Below are positions 42,528 through 51,580 of a DNA stretch of 64,000 nt, piece after piece; within the stretch, counting starts at the first letter, position 1; every line of letters starts with the position of its first letter. Position numbers and translations under genes: made by a program. Source of the stretch: an uncultured Clostridia bacterium. GTDB lineage: Bacteria; Bacillota; Clostridia; Oscillospirales; Acutalibacteraceae. The stretch spans positions 1 to 64,000 of the forward strand of contig CANQLX010000001.1 of the NCBI GenBank assembly GCA_947624835.1. Direction: 5' to 3'. The notes under the pieces are model-generated. The model searched no databases. It saw only the letters and a list, made by a program, of their open reading frames with translations, and was not told the origin of the DNA.

Positions 42528-43223
42528 ATGAATAATGATTTTCCGAGAATAATTACCCTGCTCCGCAAGGAGAAGGGACTCAGCCAGAAACAGGCTGCCC
42601 TTGAACTGGGTATTTCACAGGCTCTGCTTTCACATTATGAAAAAGGAATAAGAGAATGCGGTCTTGATTTTGTTATTCATATTGCCGATTATTATAATGT
42701 TTCGTGCGACTACCTCTTGGGACGGACTCCCGACAGGGCCGGAGCCACAATAAGGATTGACGATATTCCCGATAATCAGGATGCACCTCAAAAAGACGAG
42801 GTCAAGTTAAATAATTTTGTTTCCCTGAATAAGAAGCTTATACTTAATTCCATAAATATCATGTATGAGATACTTGCACAGGCAGGCAGCAAAGGACTGA
42901 CGGCGGAAATATCCGCATATCTGATGGTTTCCGTATACAAAATGCTGCGTACCGTATATTCCTCAAATCCCAAAAATCCGCAGGCAATGTTCAGCATAAT
43001 GCCTGAAATGTACAAAGGACTTTCCTCGGCACTCCAAACTGTGATAGAAACAAATGCAAACCAGATTTCTTCGGGAAAATCCGCCGATGGATTTCACGGA
43101 ATAAATGTATCGTCCGCACCTGAGCTTTCCCCTGATGTCATTTCAAAGGAATTTCCCAATCTTTCGCCTTCGCTTTTCAATCTTATTCAGAAAACGGAGG
43201 AAAAAATCAAAAAATTTAGCTAA
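42528..43223 (+). CDS. XRE-family helix-turn-helix regulator
   Basis: 231 residues from ATG 42528, after AGAGGTGG; the longer frame overlaps the promoter. Residues about 5-62 are a Cro/C1-type HTH (ITLLRKEKGLSQKQAALELG, recognition helix QALLSHYEKGIRE), ending in the CDYLLGRT sequence usual for chromosomal XRE proteins. The remaining 165 residues are helical with no known ligand domain. Target genes are unknown; it is monocistronic and ends in a strong terminator. Confidence 0.9.
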   Translation: MNNDFPRIITLLRKEKGLSQKQAALELGISQALLSHYEKGIRECGLDFVIHIADYYNVSCDYLLGRTPDRAGATIRIDDIPDNQDAPQKDEVKLNNFVSLNKKLILNSINIMYEILAQAGSKGLTAEISAYLMVSVYKMLRTVYSSNPKNPQAMFSIMPEMYKGLSSALQTVIETNANQISSGKSADGFHGINVSSAPELSPDVISKEFPNLSPSLFNLIQKTEEKIKKFS

Positions 43224-43259
43224 AAAGCATCAATGCAGATTTGCCTTGATGCTTTTTTT
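43222..43259 (+). terminator. Terminator of the XRE gene
   Basis: AAAAAGCATCAA (43222-43233) pairs with TTGATGCTTTTT (43246-43257), followed by T's. Confidence 0.9.
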
Positions 43260-43264
43260 AATAA

Positions 43265-43294
43265 AACGGAGCACAGCATAAACTGTACTCCGTT
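43265..43294 (-). terminator. Terminator of the pseudokinase gene
   Basis: AACGGAG (43265-43271) pairs with CTCCGTT (43288-43294), with ACAG/CTGT inside; the minus strand runs on TTTTATT. Confidence 0.8.
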
Positions 43295-43306
43295 AATCCA
43301 AACGGT

Positions 43307-44938
43307 TTAACTGTCTTCCGGTCCTGTTGATATATTGATGCTTATCTTCGCACCGTATGGGGCTTTATCCCCTGCATTATAGTTTTCGTAACCTATTACC
43401 ATACCGCTCTGAACGGTATCGCTTGCTGTATAATTACCCGGTGAAGCAATGAATCCCTGCTGGTTAAGCGCACTTACGGCTGTTTCAACCGGCTGCCCTG
43501 CAATTACGGGAAGCTCCCGGTTTGCCGGTCCTTTACTTACCTTTACAACGATTGTAGCCTTCTTGTTTGCCTTTGTACTCACCTCAGGACTCTGCTCGGC
43601 AATTTCTCCTTCTTTATATATCTCACTGAACACATCTTCGTTTGACTTTATCACAATATAATCCGATTCCGCCGTCTGTTTTGCAACAACATCATTATAG
43701 TTCTGACCGACAAGATCAGGAATATGGATCACATTCGGATCTATGCTCTCTTCAGCAGACGATTCAGTCTGTGATTCTTCCTCATTATTTATTATAAATC
43801 CGATATTGCTTGTGGGGTGCTGATATATCCACAAAATACCCGCAACTGCAAGTATAAGGAGACAAGCAAGAACAGAAATGACACCCCATGCATATCCCGG
43901 CACACCGCTTTTTTTCGGAGTATATCTGTTTGCTGTCTGAGTCTGGATTGCATTTCTGTCAGCCTCTGTCCGCATTGCCTTGACAGTCGGTGCGGCAGAA
44001 AGATGGGTACGCATTTCTTCAAATGTCTGTATTCTCTTTTTAGGCAATACCTGAAGTCCTCCTGCGAGGGCAGTCACGACATGAGACGGCAGACGCTTAA
44101 AGACAGACGTGGGTATAGGAAGCTTTCCGTCAGTTTTTCTGTCACAGCTGTTTTCGGGCAGTCTTCCGGTAAGAGCATAGAACAATGTTGCCGTAAAGCC
44201 GTATATATCCGTGGCTTCCGATATTTCGCCGCCGTCCATATACTGCTCCATTGCCGCACAGCCGTCCATAAGCTCCGGCTCAAAATTCGTACCCGAACGT
44301 CTTATATCGTCTATTGCAAAGCCTATAAGCCTGAGCTTTCCGGATGTTGTTACAACTATATTCTCCGGAGATACGGCATAGTGTCCTATTCCTGCGGAAT
44401 GAAGCGTGGAAAGTGCAGAAATAAGCGGCATAAACAACTGACGTGCCGTATTCCAGTCAAGACTTCCGCCTCTGCGTTCAACAAATTCGGTAAACGGAAT
44501 GGAATCATAATATTCCTCAACAGTGTATGAAACTCCGTTCTCGGTAAAAATGTCATAAATGGGTGCAACGGCAGTAAGCTCACGCATCCTTGCTATTGTT
44601 CTGTAGTAGCTGAGGAACTTATCATTGACTTCCTTGTATCTTTCCTCAAAACCGGAACGTATAACAACATTGGTTTTTCCCTTTGCCCTGCCTGAAATAC
44701 CTGCGGGCATAAATTCATGAATAATAACAGGAGAGGACATAGCCTCACTGTATGCTATATATCTTGTGCCCTCAGAGTTATTCTCTATCCTTCTTCCGAC
44801 AAGATAGTTATCCTGCTGTAGCTTCACACCGAGGGGTAAAAAAGGAGCCGGCTGCTCACTTGAACGGTCAAAACCGCAAAACGGGCAAATCTGTTCGCCG
44901 AGATTTTCTTTCATACATCCCAAACAAAGCTGTGTCAT
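43307..44938 (-). CDS. PASTA-domain pseudokinase with N-terminal zinc ribbon
   Basis: 543 residues. An N-terminal zinc ribbon (Cys5, Cys8, Cys18, Cys21) is followed by a Ser/Thr-kinase fold (about 38-310), a membrane helix (GVISVLACLLILAVAGILWIY), and two extracellular PASTA repeats (IPDLVGQNYNDVVAKQ and LPVIAGQPVETAVSAL). The kinase core lacks all three key residues: the VAIK lysine is His74 (VIIHEFMP), the HRD aspartate is Ala188 (HYAVSPEN, Asn kept), and the DFG aspartate is Gly206 (IGFAID). It should not phosphorylate. It probably senses muropeptides or lipid II outside and acts as a scaffold inside. It is not the main PrkC homologue. Confidence 0.9.
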   Translation of the reverse strand: MTQLCLGCMKENLGEQICPFCGFDRSSEQPAPFLPLGVKLQQDNYLVGRRIENNSEGTRYIAYSEAMSSPVIIHEFMPAGISGRAKGKTNVVIRSGFEERYKEVNDKFLSYYRTIARMRELTAVAPIYDIFTENGVSYTVEEYYDSIPFTEFVERRGGSLDWNTARQLFMPLISALSTLHSAGIGHYAVSPENIVVTTSGKLRLIGFAIDDIRRSGTNFEPELMDGCAAMEQYMDGGEISEATDIYGFTATLFYALTGRLPENSCDRKTDGKLPIPTSVFKRLPSHVVTALAGGLQVLPKKRIQTFEEMRTHLSAAPTVKAMRTEADRNAIQTQTANRYTPKKSGVPGYAWGVISVLACLLILAVAGILWIYQHPTSNIGFIINNEEESQTESSAEESIDPNVIHIPDLVGQNYNDVVAKQTAESDYIVIKSNEDVFSEIYKEGEIAEQSPEVSTKANKKATIVVKVSKGPANRELPVIAGQPVETAVSALNQQGFIASPGNYTASDTVQSGMVIGYENYNAGDKAPYGAKISINISTGPEDS

Positions 44939-45230
44939 TATTATATACCGCCTTCTCCGTACATAATTTTGTTATCTGACGGCAATGCAACAGTACGGTA
45001 TCCGCATTGCCGAAACAAAAATACATTTTTAATTTATGTTCTCCGAAAGCATGACGGAGCCACTCAATGAATTATAACACAACAAATATCCAAATTGCAA
45101 GTTTTTAGGGACTAATGTCCATATTAATTACAAAATTGTAAATATAAACGGTATTTTATACCGAATTTTATTAAAAACTTGAATATTATATTAGGATTTG
45201 TAAAATTTCAACAAAATATTCTCTTTTCAT

Positions 45231-45259
45231 TTGACATAATATAAATCGGTTGATAAAAT
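45231..45259 (+). promoter_or_regulatory. Promoter of the PPTase gene
   Basis: TTGACA (45231-45236), 17 bp, TAAAAT (45254-45259). The transcript would carry a leader of about 85 nt. Confidence 0.75.
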
Positions 45260-45282
45260 CTAATACATACGTGCCCGTGCCA

Positions 45283-45319
45283 TAAGAGTTTGTATTTAGC
45301 TTAACCGATATAACTCTTA
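45283..45319 (+). promoter_or_regulatory. Leader hairpin of the PPTase mRNA
   Basis: TAAGAGTT (45283-45290) pairs perfectly with AACTCTTA (45312-45319). No T run follows; it may affect translation or stability. Confidence 0.4.
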
Positions 45320-45351
45320 GTGTATCAGGCATATACCGGAGGTAATTTATT

Positions 45352-45966
45352 ATGCTTTATATATTGGAAGATACAGACAAACTTGACGAGGAATTTATTG
45401 CTTCATCATATAATCATCTGAGTCTGCAAAGGCTCCGTAAGCTTGATTCCCTTAAAAAATCGTCAGCAAGAGTAAATGCGGCAGCTGTATATCTCCTTCT
45501 CAGGTATGCCCTGAAAAACGAATATAACATCGACACAGCACCCGATTTTATTTTCAAAAAAAACGGAAAACCCTACCTTAAGAATAACAGAGAAATATTT
45601 TTTAATCTCAGTCACTCACGCAATTCCTGTGCCTGCATTGTTTCCGACAGTGAAACAGCCGTGGATATTGCTGAATTTCGCAGGGTCAGCATGAATACGG
45701 CAAAATATTACTGCTCCCCGACTGAATTTGCCATGATAGAGAGCATTGAGGATCAGGCAGAGAGAGATAGAGAACTCATTCGCATCTGGTCAATAAAGGA
45801 ATGTTGCTCAAAAATTGACGGATCGGGTCTGAGTATGAATTTTAAATCAGTGGAAAGTAAAAAGCTTGACAAAATCCATGTGATAAAAGGTGAAAGATAT
45901 TATGCCTCATATTATTCTAAAGAATGTCAAAAATTAATTAAGCCAATATTCAGTGATTTGCTTTAA
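45352..45966 (+). CDS. 4'-phosphopantetheinyl transferase, Sfp-type
   Basis: 204 residues. Sfp/Gsp-family motifs are NLSHSRNSCACIVSD, then AVDIAEFRRV (Mg-binding Asp/Glu) and RIWSIKECCSKIDGSGL (WxxKEaxxK form). It would attach phosphopantetheine from CoA to a Ser of a carrier protein. Its size and motifs fit the secondary-metabolism type, not AcpS. The carrier at 21469-21708 is the only ACP in the window and a natural target. CGGAGG precedes ATG 45352. It ends 7 bp before the convergent HAD gene stop. Confidence 0.9.
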   Translation: MLYILEDTDKLDEEFIASSYNHLSLQRLRKLDSLKKSSARVNAAAVYLLLRYALKNEYNIDTAPDFIFKKNGKPYLKNNREIFFNLSHSRNSCACIVSDSETAVDIAEFRRVSMNTAKYYCSPTEFAMIESIEDQAERDRELIRIWSIKECCSKIDGSGLSMNFKSVESKKLDKIHVIKGERYYASYYSKECQKLIKPIFSDLL

Positions 45967-45973
45967 GGCATAA

Positions 45974-46789
45974 TTACATCTCATTCATAAGAAATTCCGC
46001 TACACCGTCCTCATAGCTGTTGCCGATTACAATATCGGCGGCAGCTTTTACTTTTTCCTTTGCATCGCCCACTGCTGCGGCGATATCGGCATTTTTCAGC
46101 ATATCAAGGTCATTGTAATTATCCCCGAAGGCTACTGCTCTGTCAGCCTTTAACATCTCTTTTATTTTGAGCATTCCCGCAGCCTTTGAGGCTTCATCAG
46201 AAAATATTTCAAGATAGTACAAGTCTGAATAATTATCGCTGTAAAGGGTTGAACATACACCGTCGGTCATTTCGATCTCCTGATGTATAGGCAAAAGCCT
46301 TTCGTAGTCATCCACCATCGTAAAGTAAATAACCTTGTCATTCTTGCTTATCTGCATATCGCCAATTTGAGAAAAACTTTTATAATCGCTGCGTCTTGTC
46401 TCAAAGAAATTCCTCTCCTGTTGGTTTCTTAGCTTTTCAAATTCAACATGGATACCGTATTCTCTGTCAACCTTATATACAAAAGAGGTTCTGTCATGCT
46501 TTTTGAGTATTCTCAAAACCTCCTTTGCTGCCTGAGTCCTTATCGGTATACAGTCAATATATGCTTTCTTTGAAAAGTCATATATAAGCACACCGTTGAG
46601 CTGCACACATGGCAGCTTCAGTTCCAGCCTGTCAAGCAGCTTTACGGAGCTTAAACTGCGTGCTGTGGCAACGGTAAAGAGCATACCCTTTCTTATAAGA
46701 CTGTTTATTATTTCCGCACTTCTTTCCGAAAGTCGTGCATCCCTATTCAGCAATGTGCCATCAAGGTCGGATATGTATAATGTTGACAT
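45974..46789 (-). CDS. Cof-type HAD phosphatase
   Basis: 271 residues. HAD motif I is YISDLDGTLLNRDARLS, motif II TVATARSL, motif III via Lys in the MLKIKEMLKADRAVAFG region, and motif IV is FGDNYNDLDML. The cap domain is of the Cof (C2) type. Such enzymes dephosphorylate sugar phosphates or FMN and related molecules. ATG 46789 is preceded by AAGGAG. It follows the MORN gene by 12 bp and probably shares its transcript. Confidence 0.9.
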   Translation of the reverse strand: MSTLYISDLDGTLLNRDARLSERSAEIINSLIRKGMLFTVATARSLSSVKLLDRLELKLPCVQLNGVLIYDFSKKAYIDCIPIRTQAAKEVLRILKKHDRTSFVYKVDREYGIHVEFEKLRNQQERNFFETRRSDYKSFSQIGDMQISKNDKVIYFTMVDDYERLLPIHQEIEMTDGVCSTLYSDNYSDLYYLEIFSDEASKAAGMLKIKEMLKADRAVAFGDNYNDLDMLKNADIAAAVGDAKEKVKAAADIVIGNSYEDGVAEFLMNEM

Positions 46790-46801
46790 TTCTGCTTCTC
46801 C

Positions 46802-49402
46802 TTAATCCGCTATAACATAATATACAGTATCGGCAAAGTGAAGTCTTTTACTTCCTTTCAGTGGTCTTGTGCTGAATTTTCCCCGCAATTCTCTGCCGTC
46901 ACTCATATAGATAATTCCCATTCCGTCCGCAAGCCCCTTTGAGAAAATTCCGGTATATCTGTGGTCACAAAACAGCAAGGTACCCTTTCCCTCCGGAATA
47001 CCGTTTGAAAGACAGCCCGTATATTTACCTGCTTCGTAGGACATATCAATTGCATATTCGGGAATGAGCCTGAATTTCTCATATTCCGTATCCCTGAGCT
47101 GTTCACATTCGGGCAGATCCTCAAGCTGTTTATAAAATACCTGCATAGTTTTTTCCGGCATATCGTTTTTAAATATACCCTCAAATTCCTTTTCGCACAA
47201 ATTGTTGTAGGAGCAGCCCATACCATTTCTTTTTCCGTCGGAAACATTTCCGAAGTAGATCATTATATTATCCTCGGAATATTCACACATATATGTAAGC
47301 ACATCATCACTGTACAGACATTTCCTTATAACTTTTCCGTCATATATTTCATTTATCCTGCCGTGACGTTTATTATCTCTGAACTGTCCCACATATCTTG
47401 CAGTACCGTTTTCGTAAAGTATTCCGCAGCCACTGTGACAGTCATTTTCCCACATTCCGAAATATATAATCTCATTGCCGCTATACTCAGCCCCAAGACC
47501 GCATTTCATACCGTTTCTGAAAGTACCGGAATAAATTGGAATATCGTCTTTATACAGAGTTCCCGAGCCTTCATATACGGAATTAACAAAGCCTCCATCA
47601 TATACTTTCTCTCCGTTTGCATATTCAACTCCCCTGCCGTTTCTGTGTCCATTGCTCCATTCACCGCAGTATACAAGGTGATTGTTCCTGTTATATTCAT
47701 TGAAAATGCCTGTGGGTTCACCGTCAGTAAAATTACCCTCAACATAGGCTCCGTTTTCAAGAAAGAGTCTTCCTGCCCCGTTATACACATCATTTTCAAA
47801 GCTTCCCATATATATTAGTCTGCCTGTTCGGTCTGTAAGCGAGCATTTTCCGTATGCCCTGCCGTTTCTGAATGTGCCCCTCAATATTTTTCCGTCATCA
47901 AAATAAAGAGTTCCCTTTCCATTATAAAGATTATCATTCCATTCACCGTTATAGCATACCGAACCGTCGGATTTATAGGATATACCTGTTCCGATCCTTA
48001 TATTATTCTTATATTCACCGACATACAGCATATTGCCCTCACTGTCAAACTGTGTTCCGGTTCCCGAAAATTCACCATCCTTATACTTACCGACAAAGAA
48101 ATTATCTCCTTCTGCGGAATATGTAACAGCCGCTCCGTTTCTTTTTCCATCCTTTGTTTTGCCGAGATATACAAACCTTCCGTCCTTATCAAAGCTCGCT
48201 CCTATTCCGCATGAAGTATTATTCTGCCAGTCTCCCACAAACACGCTTCCATCATTGGGAGAAAATGCTATTCCCAGACCTTCACGTTTATTCTGCTTCC
48301 AAGAGCCTACATAGCACAGCTTGCCGGATTTATAATAATAAACTCCGAAGCCGTCACGCTTATCATCCTTATAGCCTCCCTCATAAGCCGTTTTTCCGTT
48401 TGACATAGCAGTTCTGCCCATACCGCTCCGTTTATCATCGACAACTTCTCCGTAGTAATAATACTTGCTTTCACCCGATTCGATTATAAGCTTTTCCATA
48501 AGCTCATAGGGACATTCAGATAAATATGTACATGATTGTCCGTGTATATCATCTATTTTTCTGTCGTATTTATGGCTGTCATTCAAAGCGGCTGTAGGAA
48601 TGTTATCCTCACCTTCGGTCTGCCGGATTATACTGTCCACGTAATCTTTGTTTCCGCCTTCCTCAACGTGAGAGTGTTTCTCAGTTGGCTCTTTCACTTC
48701 AAAATCGGCGCTATCTATATCAAATGACGGTTTCACGATCCCATCGGATTCAAGTCTGCCGGATGACGAATTTTCCCTTTCAAATATTTCGTCAAGCATT
48801 GCCTGTCGTTTTTCTGCTTCGGTTTCATTACAGAAATAATAGCTTCCGCTGTTTGTGCGGCAGAATATCTCAGGCATTCCCGATTGACTGTTAAGATTTT
48901 CCGTAAGCTCCTTATCCACAACCTGCTCGAAAGGATAGAGTACATCGGCAGTATCACTGCCCTTTCTTACCAGCACGCTTCTTTCGCCGTCCGTTGAAGG
49001 TACAACGGAACAAACGGGAGTATTTTTATCGTTTTTTGAAAAAAACTCCACTCTTAGAAGTGTATGTGAGTTATCGTAATAAGCTCTTTTATACGGATGC
49101 TTTTCCCTGTCAACTGATTCAATATAATATCCTTCCTCACATATGGCGGAATATTCTGCAAGCTGAGAGCCGATAAGCTTTTTCCATTTCAAGGGCTTAT
49201 CCTCTTCCATATTGTAGGAGCAGCGGTAGATTGTACCCATGATGTTATAGGTACTGCGGTTTTTCTGACGCTTTCCTGTTTCAAAATACTTTTGACGTAT
49301 CTTGCTTAAAATATCTCCCCCGTCAACCGTTTCCAGCACTGTATTGTATATTCCGTAATAAATAAGCTCTCTGTCTGCTTTTTGTATTAATTTGTAATCC
49401 AT
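46802..49402 (-). CDS. Large MORN-repeat protein
   Basis: 866 residues. The first 290 form a non-repeat head (MDYKLIQKADRELIYYGIYN on, with a low-complexity acidic stretch around 210-270). Then come roughly 18 MORN repeats of about 23 residues (pattern YxGxWkdgkrnGxGxxxxxdG; examples CYVGSWKQNKREGLGIAF, VFVGDWQNNTSCGIGASF and CYNGEWNDNLYNGKGTLYF), up to about residue 800, and a short tail with two more repeats. MORN repeats make a beta-sheet ribbon that binds proteins or membranes. There is no signal peptide or membrane helix, so it is cytoplasmic. It is followed 12 bp later by a HAD gene. The specific role is unknown. Confidence 0.9.
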   Translation of the reverse strand: MDYKLIQKADRELIYYGIYNTVLETVDGGDILSKIRQKYFETGKRQKNRSTYNIMGTIYRCSYNMEEDKPLKWKKLIGSQLAEYSAICEEGYYIESVDREKHPYKRAYYDNSHTLLRVEFFSKNDKNTPVCSVVPSTDGERSVLVRKGSDTADVLYPFEQVVDKELTENLNSQSGMPEIFCRTNSGSYYFCNETEAEKRQAMLDEIFERENSSSGRLESDGIVKPSFDIDSADFEVKEPTEKHSHVEEGGNKDYVDSIIRQTEGEDNIPTAALNDSHKYDRKIDDIHGQSCTYLSECPYELMEKLIIESGESKYYYYGEVVDDKRSGMGRTAMSNGKTAYEGGYKDDKRDGFGVYYYKSGKLCYVGSWKQNKREGLGIAFSPNDGSVFVGDWQNNTSCGIGASFDKDGRFVYLGKTKDGKRNGAAVTYSAEGDNFFVGKYKDGEFSGTGTQFDSEGNMLYVGEYKNNIRIGTGISYKSDGSVCYNGEWNDNLYNGKGTLYFDDGKILRGTFRNGRAYGKCSLTDRTGRLIYMGSFENDVYNGAGRLFLENGAYVEGNFTDGEPTGIFNEYNRNNHLVYCGEWSNGHRNGRGVEYANGEKVYDGGFVNSVYEGSGTLYKDDIPIYSGTFRNGMKCGLGAEYSGNEIIYFGMWENDCHSGCGILYENGTARYVGQFRDNKRHGRINEIYDGKVIRKCLYSDDVLTYMCEYSEDNIMIYFGNVSDGKRNGMGCSYNNLCEKEFEGIFKNDMPEKTMQVFYKQLEDLPECEQLRDTEYEKFRLIPEYAIDMSYEAGKYTGCLSNGIPEGKGTLLFCDHRYTGIFSKGLADGMGIIYMSDGRELRGKFSTRPLKGSKRLHFADTVYYVIAD

Positions 49403-49502
49403 GTCAATATCCCTTTCATGCTTTATACTTTATTTATCATACAATAATTATCAGATTTTTGCAAGAAAAAGCGATATAAAAGACAAATGCAGGTAAAAAA
49501 AC

Positions 49503-49531
49503 TTTCAAAATAATGTATTGTATGATATAAT
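49503..49531 (+). promoter_or_regulatory. Promoter of mscS-coaX
   Basis: TTTCAA (49503-49508), 17 bp, TATAAT (49526-49531); the -35 is weak. Confidence 0.5.
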
Positions 49532-49560
49532 TAACTTGTATTTCTATCGGGAGGTATTAT

Positions 49561-50484
49561 ATGCACTGCTTATTTCTTGATAACCCCATTGCGGGAAATG
49601 ACGTTGGGGAACAACTCAATCATTTCCAGAAATGGTTAAATTCCTTTATAAATTGGTTTATCGGTATGATACCGAATATTATAACTGCAGTTGTAATTCT
49701 TATCGGCGGATGGTGGCTTATCAAGCTTATACTTAAAATTATGGTCCGTGCCCTGAATAAGGGAAAGGCAGATCCGACTGTGATAAGCTTTCTTAACTCT
49801 ATTGTTAAGGCTGCACTCTTTATTTTTCTTGGAGTATGTGTACTCTCGGCTTTGAATTTTGACGTTTCAACGCTTATTGCCGCCATAGGTGCTGCAACTG
49901 TTACAATAGGTCTTGCACTTAAGGACAGCCTTGCAAATGTTGCGAGTGGTACACTTATAATAATAAATAAAAAGTTCAAAACAGGTGATTTTATTGAAAC
50001 TGAGGGAATAATCGGAGAGGTTATCAAAATTGATATGATGTACACTACCCTCAGAACCTATGATTATAAGGAGGTAATAATACCTAATTCGCGGCTTACC
50101 TCAAATAATATAATAAATCATTTTGTGCTTGATGTAAGACGTCTTGAAATACCCGTACCGATTTCATATGAGGAGGATATTGCAAGGGCAAGAAATGTAA
50201 TTATGGAGGTAATTAAAAATGATGAAAGAGTTATAGATGACAGGGACAATAAAGTTATTGTTGATAAATTCAATGAAAGCAGTGTAGATCTTACTGTATG
50301 GATATGGTGCGAATCCGAGGATTATTGGAGGCTTTTGTTTGATATGAGAGAAAAGATAAAATATGCCCTGAGCAAGGCAAATATAGAAATACCGTTTAAT
50401 CAGATTGATGTACACATTGATAACGGGGTAAATGAAAAATTGGATTTTATGAAATCCTTACCGGAGGGGGAAAATAAAAAATGA
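49561..50484 (+). CDS. mscS: Small-conductance mechanosensitive channel, MscS family
   Basis: 307 residues. Three membrane helices (IPNIITAVVILIGGWWLIKLIL; SIVKAALFIFLGVCVLSAL; TLIAAIGAATVTIGLALKDSLANVASGTLI) precede the beta domain (FKTGDFIETEGIIGEVIKIDMMYTTLRTYDYKEVIIPNS). The third helix and its GL-KD-L-N--SG loop are the MscS gating signature. The C-terminus forms the cytoplasmic vestibule. It releases solutes on hypo-osmotic shock, alongside MscL at 24704. CGGGAGG precedes ATG 49561. The coaX ATG overlaps its stop by 4 bp. Confidence 0.95.
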   Translation: MHCLFLDNPIAGNDVGEQLNHFQKWLNSFINWFIGMIPNIITAVVILIGGWWLIKLILKIMVRALNKGKADPTVISFLNSIVKAALFIFLGVCVLSALNFDVSTLIAAIGAATVTIGLALKDSLANVASGTLIIINKKFKTGDFIETEGIIGEVIKIDMMYTTLRTYDYKEVIIPNSRLTSNNIINHFVLDVRRLEIPVPISYEEDIARARNVIMEVIKNDERVIDDRDNKVIVDKFNESSVDLTVWIWCESEDYWRLLFDMREKIKYALSKANIEIPFNQIDVHIDNGVNEKLDFMKSLPEGENKK

Positions 50485-51248
50485 TACTTGCCATTGATGT
50501 GGGAAATACCAACATAGTTTTTGGAGGAATTGAAAATTCAGCACCGATATTTGTCACAAGAATAAACACGGATAAAAATAAAACAGAGGACGAATATGCA
50601 GTTATATTCAAAACACTTATAGAAATCAACGGAAGCTCTGCCGATTCCTTTGACGGAGCAATAATATCCTCCGTGGTGCCGCAGCTTAATGAGGTACTCA
50701 GGAAGGCAATATTGATGCTCACAAAATGTGAAGCAATAATTGTGGGACCGGGAGTAAAAACAGGACTTGATATAAAGATTGACAATCCTGCAACGCTCGG
50801 AAGTGATATTGTTGTAGGCTGTGTTGCCGCCGTTGCACAATATCCCAAGCCACTCATCGTTATAGATATGGGAACAGCAACCACCATAGTTGTTGTTGAT
50901 AAGAATGGAATATACAGAGGGGGGATTATAGCACCGGGAGTAAGAGTTGCAATGGAATCCCTAACGGGAAACACTGCTCAGCTTCCGGCAATAAGCCTTG
51001 ATGCACCGAGGAGGGCTATAGGAACCAATACTGCAGATTGTATGCGTTCCGGTATTGTTTTCGGAAATGCGGCAATGATCGACGGTATGATAGACAGACT
51101 CTCACTTGAAATTGACGGAGAACCGACTGTTGTCGCAACCGGAGGACTTTCATCAAAAATCATACCTAACTGCAAACATAATATTTTCATTGATAATGAT
51201 TTGCTTATAAAAGGACTTGAGATTATTTACAATAAAAATCTTGATTAA
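50481..51248 (+). CDS. coaX: Type III pantothenate kinase
   Basis: 255 residues. The actin-like fold motifs are LAIDVGNTNIVFGG (phosphate 1), VVPQLNEVL, VGPGVKTGLDIKIDNPATLGSD (pantothenate binding) and IDMGTATTIVVVDK (phosphate 2). CoaX catalyses the first step of CoA synthesis and is not inhibited by CoA. ATG 50481 is preceded by CGGAGGGGGA inside mscS, and the ATGA overlap shows a coupled pair. No coaA is seen in the window. Confidence 0.95.
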   Translation: MILAIDVGNTNIVFGGIENSAPIFVTRINTDKNKTEDEYAVIFKTLIEINGSSADSFDGAIISSVVPQLNEVLRKAILMLTKCEAIIVGPGVKTGLDIKIDNPATLGSDIVVGCVAAVAQYPKPLIVIDMGTATTIVVVDKNGIYRGGIIAPGVRVAMESLTGNTAQLPAISLDAPRRAIGTNTADCMRSGIVFGNAAMIDGMIDRLSLEIDGEPTVVATGGLSSKIIPNCKHNIFIDNDLLIKGLEIIYNKNLD

Positions 51249-51398
51249 CCCGGCACATTAAAAAATTCCTTCAATGATACCACATTGTGACTCCGATACA
51301 ACACAATGATGAAAAACAAATGTACACTTTTACTGTGTAAAATTCGTACCGGTACTAATAGGTGTGAATTAATTAACAGATTTGAGGAGTTAAATGTT

Positions 51399-51572
51399 AT
51401 GACTGAAAAAGAAAAAATGCTAAAAGGTGAATGGCACAATGCTAATTTTGACGAAACTCTGCTCAAGGAACGTCAAAAAGCAGAGTTGCTCTGTTATGAT
51501 TTTAATATGTCCAAACCGGGAAGTCGTGAGCAAATTTCCGCTTTGACTAAACTGTATCAATCAAAGTGCTAA
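51399..51572 (+). pseudogene. Truncated sugar O-acetyltransferase (Maa-like), N-terminal 57 residues
   Basis: ATG 51399 follows GAGGAG and encodes MTEKEKMLKGEWHNANFDETLLKERQ and on to YQSKC, the standard N-terminal Mac domain of maltose/galactoside acetyltransferases. The stop at 51570-51572 comes after 57 residues, whereas the family has about 185-200, so the whole left-handed beta-helix with the active-site His is missing. An IS5-family fragment begins within 10 bp, suggesting that an insertion or recombination removed the rest. Confidence 0.8.
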
Positions 51573-51580
51573 CGGGGGAA

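Larger units (their letters stand above)
44939..45351. other. 413-bp intergenic region between pseudokinase and PPTase genes
   Basis: AT-rich DNA without a coding frame of note. It carries the PPTase promoter and leader at its right end. The left 250 bases hold only homopolymer-rich sequence, which may include the divergent upstream region of the pseudokinase gene. Confidence 0.6.

Noticed and set aside
43307..44938. Calling the PASTA protein an active PrkC kinase
   Set aside because: All three catalytic positions are replaced (His74, Ala188, Gly206).
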